DNA of 64,000 nt from Physcomitrium patens. Taxonomy: Eukaryota > Streptophyta > Bryopsida > Funariales > Funariaceae. Both the position numbers and the translations under genes were made by a program. The notes under the pieces are model-generated. The model was given only the letters and a program-made list of their open reading frames with translations, searched no databases and was not told the DNA's origin. Each line of letters opens with the position of its first letter. Within the stretch, counting starts at the first letter, position 1. Positions 58,643 through 64,000 of this stretch are shown piece by piece. Location of the stretch: positions 3,688,576-3,752,575 of the forward strand of contig NC_037253.1 of assembly GCF_000002425.4 (NCBI RefSeq), written 5' to 3'.

Positions 58643-59116
58643 TGTTAGGGACATAGTCCTTAGACCTTTCTAGAGACAAGTTTCTAGAACCTTCTAGAAA
58701 GAAGTCTCTAGAAACTTCCAAAAGATTCTTTGAATATTCTCTAAGAATATTCTTCAAAGATTCCCTAAAGACTCTTTGAAGATTCCCTAAAGATTCCCTT
58801 AGAAGACTCTAGAAGATTCTTAGAATATTCTAGTAGATTCTAGGAAGTTACTTGAGAAGCTTCCTAGCTCTTGGGTAGTTGCTCGAGAAGCTTCATAGTT
58901 CTTGGGAAGCTTCTTGATGCGCTTCCTTACAACCATAGGCCAGTAGTATATATAAGAGTCGAGGCTGAAGAGTTCTTCAGTCTCGACAACACATCTCTTG
59001 AAGCTCTAACTCAATTCTCTTGGCGTTGCTCTTGTACTCATCTGATAATCTAGTTCTTGTCATTTCTTCTTGAACTTCTTGTTTAGATTTCTTGTTTGTA
59101 TTTTTGGTCCGTGACA
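58643..59116 (+). repeat. 3' LTR of A2
   Basis: 474 bp, TGTTAGGG...CCGTGACA, about two differences from the A1 3' LTR and about 13 from its own 5' LTR. Confidence 0.95.
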
Positions 59117-59121
59117 GTATA

Positions 59122-62014
59122 GCGGAGGAATATAAGTATTTTAAAGACGTGTTTCAAAAGAAGAATGCCGACATGCTATCAGAACACGGACCATATGATT
59201 GTGCCATGGACTTGTAGGAAGGAGCACAATCACTTTTTGGCCCAATCTACAATCTATCGCAGACGGAGTTGTGGAAGTACATCGACGAGAATCTAGCCAA
59301 GAACTTCATGTGTCATTCAAAATCGTCAATTGGGGCACCCATCTTATTTATGAAGAAGAAAGATGGCTTGTTGCAGATGTGCGTGGACTATTGAGTCCTC
59401 AACAAGGTAACAAAGAAGAATCGTTATCTGTTACCTTTGATTTTTGGTCTCCTAGAACAACTTGGATGTGCAAGGATCTTTACAAAAATTGATCTAAGGA
59501 GAGCTTACAACCTCGTACAAATCAAGGAAAGTGACGAGTGGAAGACAACGTTTCGTACAATGTATGGCCATTTTGTGTATAATGTCATGCCGTTTGATCT
59601 TACCAATGCTCCAGCAATCTTCCAACATATGATGAATGATATTTTTTAGGAGCACCTTGACGATTTTGTCGTCATCTACTTGGATGATATTCTGATATTC
59701 TCCAAAAACGAGGAGGAGCATGAAAAGCACGTTCGTTTGGTCTTGGAGAAACTACGCGAGTGAGGACTATATGCCAAGTTGAAGAAGTATTTATTTCACC
59801 AAGTAGAAATGGAGTTTTTGGGGTTCATTGCGACTACGGAAGGCTTGAAGATGGATCCCAAGAAGGTGGAAGCAATCGTGTCCTGGTAGGTTCTGAAGAC
59901 GGTTAGAGACGTACAATGCTTTCTTGGTTTTGCTAACTTCTATCGGATCTTCATCAAGAATTACTCTCAAATTATTGCTCCTCTCACTCGGTTGACATGG
60001 AAGGATAAGTTGGAATGGGGACCTCTAGCGGAGAAGGCATTTCAAGACCTGAAGACAGCATTTACTACGACTCCAATCTTGGTACATCCAGACTTTACAA
60101 AGGCCTTCTATTTGAGAAATTGATGCTTCGGATTTTGCTTTGGGAGCTGTACTTTCAGCAATGGGAGAAGACAAGAAGCTCCATCCGATTGCATTCTATT
60201 CTCGAAAGTTTTTTACTGTTGAAATCAATTATGAGATTGACAATAAGAAACTTCTTGCTATAGTGGATTCTTTCCAAGAATTGCGTCACTTTCTTAAAGA
60301 GGCTACACATGTAGTGACCATATACACGGATCACAAGAATTTGGAATATTTTATGTCGGCTCGAGTTCTAAATCGACGTCATGCTTGGTGGAGTATGTCG
60401 CTATTTAGGTTCAATTTTGTTATCACTTATCGACTTGGAAAGCAACAAGGACTATCCAATGCCTTATCGACGAGATCGTATAATGTACCAAAGATTGGAG
60501 AACTAATGTTTGATCAACAATATATGACGTTGTTGAAGCCAGCGCAATTTCGGCTTTGCGCTATTATTAAGCCAATTGATGCTGACTTCTTGAATCAGGT
60601 ACGTGCCGTGACCATTGAAGATTCAGTAGCCATTGATATCAAGCAGCATGCCAATGACGACAAGTTCAAGGTGGAGGGAGATCTTTTATACTTTGAGGAG
60701 CAGTTGTATATTCCAAAAGGACCAACACGACTCCGAGTTATTCAAACTCGCCATGATATTCTAGCTGCGGGACATTTTGGATTGAACAAGACCTTGGAGC
60801 TTATTTCTCAAGATTTCTTGTGGCCCCAAATATGAAAGGATGTGAAAGATTTTGTCCTCTCTTGTGACATTTGTTTAAGATTGAAGAATCCTTGACATCG
60901 CCCTTATAGACTTCTATAGCCATTGTCGATTCTACGTCGACCATGGTCTTCAGTTTCTATGGACTTCATTATGGACCTGCCATCATCGAACTCATTTGAC
61001 AGCATCTTTGTCATAGTAGATCGGCTTACAAAGATAGCTTACTTTGTCCCTTGCAAGAAGACATCATCTAGTGAAGTCACAGCAAGGCTCTTTCTCGATA
61101 ATGTGTATCGATATCATGGACTACTAGATGATATCGTATCAGATCGAAGAACCCAGTTCGTATCAAAGTTTTGGAGATCTCTCTTTGAGATATTGAAGGT
61201 GGATATCAAGCTTTCTTTGGCTTTTCATCTTCAAACTGGTGGCCAAACGGAATGGGTGAACCAAGTCTTGGAACAATACTTACAATGCACCATCAACTAT
61301 CAGCAAGACGATTAGACCGCATATCTACTGCTCGTCGAGTTTCCATATAACAACACCTTCCATGCGTCGATTCAATACACACCATTCTTTTCGAACTATG
61401 GGTATCATCTGAAGCTTGATTTATTGAGTCCATCAACAAATAACAATCTAGCAGCTGAAGGATTTACGAAGCAACTATTAGTGCTTCAATCTACGTTGAA
61501 GCTTCAATTACAATCCGCTCAAGAATCCTACAAGGCGTCTGTAGATAGATTTTGGAATCAAGCACTTACTTTCAAAATTGGAGATAAAGCATGGCTTCTT
61601 TGACGGAATATCAAGACCAAGCGACCATGTGATAAGTTTAACTTTCGATGATTGGGACCATTTATCATCCAAAAGCAAATCAATCTAGTGGCGTACCGTT
61701 TGAAATTATCAGCTTTTATGAAGGTACATCTAGTCTTTTATGTTTCTCTATAGGAGCCTTATCGAGAGTCGTCTTTTTTTGGAAGAATGCAATGTCTGCC
61801 ATCTAGTATTGAGATCGAGAACCATGAGGAATACGAGGTCAAAAAGGTACTGGATTTACGGCGAAGGTGGGACAAGTTGGAGTATCTTGTTCATTGGTGC
61901 AGCTACGACATTAATGAGCAAACGTGGAAGCCAGCTGAAAATCTTGCCAATGCGTTGCAAAAGGTGCAGGAGTTTCATCAACAACATCCTCATAAACCTA
62001 AGCCGATTCGATGA
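59122..62014 (+). pseudogene. D pol, second part (RT to chromodomain)
   Basis: Continues D pol after A2. RT with [13 protein letters not shown] and catalytic YLDDILIF (about 59680-59703); a +1 shift near 60117 before RNase H (60140-60835 is the open part, [10 protein letters not shown], and the integrase finger start); integrase SMDFIMDLP, VSDRRTQF and a damaged TGGQTEWVNQ (61230-61265), in which the Asp and Arg of the usual block are changed; chromodomain LEYLVHWCSYD and TWKPAENL (61875-61945). Stops are mostly C-to-T changes. Where A1 and A2 share stops, D has CAA, CGA, TTG, CGA and TAC, showing the ancestral sense codons. Confidence 0.88.
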
Positions 62015-62148
62015 TAGCTTCCTTCTGAAGCTTGCTCACCCAAGAATATAAGAAAGGGGGAGAGGACCACCAAAATTTGTAGTTGATGTAGTTATTTTCT
62101 CCAAGATAAAGTAGAATTTTTTCAGTAGCCATAGTTTGGTCTTCTGAT

Positions 62149-62502
62149 ACGGATAGCTAAGAGATAGATACTATGTTAGTCAGATTATCTCAATCGACTA
62201 GCTCACGAAGGCGACCCCGAGATGAAGAACCGCCTATACCATGACGATAATGGATGATATCGAGTTACTAATATTTGGTGATTGTATTTGAGATCGAGCC
62301 TGCTTATGATGGTCAGCTAGAAGGCGTGTTTGTAGGACAATTTCACAATGAAGACACGAAAGTTCATGCTTGATCAGAAGTCGAAGGCATGGGCCACTAT
62401 TGTTGACTTCAAGGATCGATGAACCACTTACCTCGTGAACAACAGTTGGAGTTCATAGCAGACGTTATGCGACAGATCTTCATTTTCTTGCGTTGATACT
62501 GA
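62149..62502 (+). pseudogene. D ORF3
   Basis: Decayed copy of ORF3: ATG is ACG, several Trp or Arg codons are stops, but LVIVFEIEPAYDG, GQFHNEDTKVHA, HLPREQQLEFIADVMRQIF and the end remain aligned with A1. Many differences from A lie at third codon positions. Confidence 0.6.
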
Positions 62503-62539
62503 TTAACAATAATATTGCTTCTCAAAGACCTCAAAGCTA

Positions 62540-62552
62540 AAAGAGGGGGTGG
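62540..62552 (+). other. D polypurine tract
   Basis: AAAGAGGGGGTGG-type purine run just before the 3' LTR. Confidence 0.7.
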
Positions 62553-62849
62553 TGTTAGGGACATAATCCTTAGAACCTTCTAGAGACAAGTTTCTAGAAC
62601 TTTCTAGAAGCAAGTCTCTGGAACCTTCTAGAAGCTTCATAGTTGGTAGAAGTTTCTTGAGAAGCTTCTTAAATAGGAGTATATATTAGAATCGAGGCTG
62701 AAAAGTTCTTCAGTCTCGACAACACATCTCTTGGAGCTCTAGCTCACCTCTGTGGTGTTGTTTTTGTATTCATCTGATTAATCTAGTTCTTACCAGTTCT
62801 TCTTGAACTTCTTGTTAGATCTCGAGCCTGTATTTCTGTGTCCGTGACA
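62553..62849 (+). repeat. 3' LTR of D
   Basis: 297 bp, TGTTAGGG...CCGTGACA, followed by the ATTAT duplication. It carries the most perfect heat shock element of the window, GAACCTTCTAGAAGCTTC at 62621-62638. Confidence 0.92.
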
Positions 62850-62854
62850 ATTAT

Positions 62855-64000
62855 GCTCATCTAATTTTACTTATTGAGCTTGTTTGAGTTGTCTATAAAA
62901 GAAGAGAGTATAGATGTAACTCTTAATAGAAATAAGAATAGATTTGTAACTATTGTAGATTTTTTAGAGCTTGTTAATGCTCTAAGAATAGAAATTTTAT
63001 ATATTTCTAATATATATCATAGAAGTATTATTATTATACATATAGAAGAAGTCCAATATATACGATAAGAAGTTGTGCAACTAAAAAAAGCTAGTAGATT
63101 AGTCTCAGAACAAAATTCAAGAAGTCTTGCTTCTACAAGCATAAAAGAGGCAAAGATTAATATACTCGAGAAGTTTGATGGAATAAGATCAAAATTTTAA
63201 GGATTTTTGTAACAAATTAAGATCTATTTAAGGTTACATCTTTTTCAATAATTCAATAGATTTACTTAAGTTGGATTCATTTACACATTTCTATGAAGAA
63301 GTACTCTTTTTTGGTTTGTTTTTTTGATGGAAAAATATTCACAACTATTCTATGATTTGAATTCATTCTTAGAAGTATTTATAGATACATTTGAAAAAAG
63401 TGTTTTATAAAGGATAGAAGAGATTAAACTTCTATTGTTATAACAAGGATTACATTTACCCATTATATATGTTGTTGAAATCCAAAATCTTACTTGTGAC
63501 ATGGATTAGAATGACAAAGACCTTATTAATTAATTTTAATATGGATTGAAAGTTAATATTAAAGATTTATTATTAACAATGACAAAAATAAATTTATTGA
63601 AATAATTTATTGTTCAAGCCATCATATGCAATAATTGACTATTTTAAACATGCCAAGAACAAAGATTTGTTTAGAGAAGTACAAGTCAAGCCATGGAAAC
63701 ATCTTCTAAGTTTTTGGAAGCTTACTTGTTAAGACCAAAGCCTATCCAAATTCACACAATAGGTTTTAAATTTTTTACTGAGTAAGAAAAAACTTATCAT
63801 TGTTAAGAAGTTTTGTACCAATATTATAGAAAATCCAATAAAATTATTTAACATTGTCCAAAGAAGCAATCACAAAATGAAGAACATAGTTACTAAAGAA
63901 AAAGATGTGTTAGAAAACAAGTTTTTTAGGTACAATAGAGACTATGCAATTAAAATCTTACATAATATCTGATAAAAGATCTTATTTTCTTCTTAAATCC
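62855..64000 (+). pseudogene. B3 gag, continuing past the window
   Basis: Gag of family B resumed after D. N-terminal block NRFVTIVDFLELVNALR (62925-62995), ILEKFDGIRSKF (63160-63200), WF-rich part at about 63310, a YGLKVNIKDLLLTM block (63540-63585), and a decayed zinc-knuckle region ending HCPKKQ (63850-63870). A frameshift-site relative AGAAAAC lies at 63912-63918 and pol would begin thereafter. Several stops. Confidence 0.75.

Larger units (their letters stand above)
52580..59116 (+). mobile_element. Element A2: near-complete chromovirus inserted in D pol
   Basis: 6537 bp with 474-bp LTRs at both ends and a perfect GTATA target duplication (52575-52579 and 59117-59121). Same order as A1. 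Gag is nearly open, pol is 3570 bp without indels but has about eight stops, ORF3 has one. LTRs differ at about 13 of 474 positions. The insertion splits D pol between protease and RT exactly, so D reads through if A2 is ignored. Confidence 0.95.
50403..62849 (+). mobile_element. Element D: chromovirus with 297-bp LTRs, interrupted by A2
   Basis: Full-length element of about 5.9 kb once A2 (52580-59116) and its duplicated GTATA are set aside. Order: LTR 50403-50699, self-priming site, two leader modules, gag, pol, ORF3, polypurine tract, LTR 62553-62849. ATTAT flanks both ends. The LTRs are equal in length and differ at about 20 of 297 positions, so D is clearly older than A2. Its promoter and start region equal those of A; its U3 is shorter. 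Confidence 0.9.
49670..64000 (+). mobile_element. Element B3: outer element of a three-level nest, runs past the window
   Basis: Family-B gypsy element: LTR 49670-50198, self-priming site 50201-50211, leader, then interrupted at 50402 by element D and resumed at 62850 with gag to the end of the window. The join is proved by the ATTAT duplication on both sides of D (50398-50402 and 62850-62854) and by gag homology starting right after D. Pol and 3' LTR lie beyond 64000. Confidence 0.8.

Overview
The window is nuclear DNA of a land plant, most likely a bryophyte (moss); the organism is an inference. Two plant genes are recognisable: a complete intronless BAP31-like ER membrane protein gene (426-818, +) and a three-exon R2R3-MYB gene of subgroup 9 (MIXTA-like; 38308-40127, -) with the 130-bp middle exon usual for plant R2R3-MYBs. 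Almost everything else is Ty3/gypsy retrotransposon DNA in several age layers, separated by very AT-rich sequence. I found no tRNA, rRNA or CRISPR array.

Layout. 1-2330: BAP31-like gene and flanks. 2988-12468: element C1, an old decayed chromovirus with both LTRs, a tRNA-type primer site, a reversed solo LTR of family B (3500-4060), a family-G repeat and an unclassified 2.2-kb insert. 12469-14876: AT-rich, no gene. 14877-31700: a mosaic of an old family-F element (LTR 14877, pol with a PHD finger 28755-30960, LTR 31248) mixed with B1 (16282-18260), family G, young element A1 (18967-25281), inverted C2 (25463-28750) and solo LTR E (29999-30469). 32009-32168: a 32-bp minisatellite. 32850-46560: higher-GC island with the MYB gene. 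46561-49669: AT-rich. 49670-64000: a three-level nest in which B3 is interrupted by D (50403-62849, target duplication ATTAT), and D by A2 (52580-59116, target duplication GTATA).

The system most worth attention is the shared design of families A, D and B. They are chromodomain-type or related gypsy elements that apparently do not use a tRNA primer. Two bases after the LTR lies an 11-nt site complementary to the predicted 5' end of the element's own transcript, about 31-33 bp after a TATA box; families A/D and B differ at three positions on both strands in a compensating way. This is Tf1-like self-priming. Downstream the leader carries one to three copies of a ~105-nt module with covarying stems and a repeated GGATTACC box. 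gag and pol are in a -1 relation with a slippery heptamer at the same place, and A and D carry a third ORF of about 115 codons after pol. LTR promoters of all families carry heat-shock-element arrays.

An anomaly concerns A1 and A2. Six sites in their four LTRs group 5' with 5' and 3' with 3', none group by element, and six internal stop codons are shared. Ordinary retrotransposition cannot give this pattern; ectopic gene conversion or DNA-level copying is implied.
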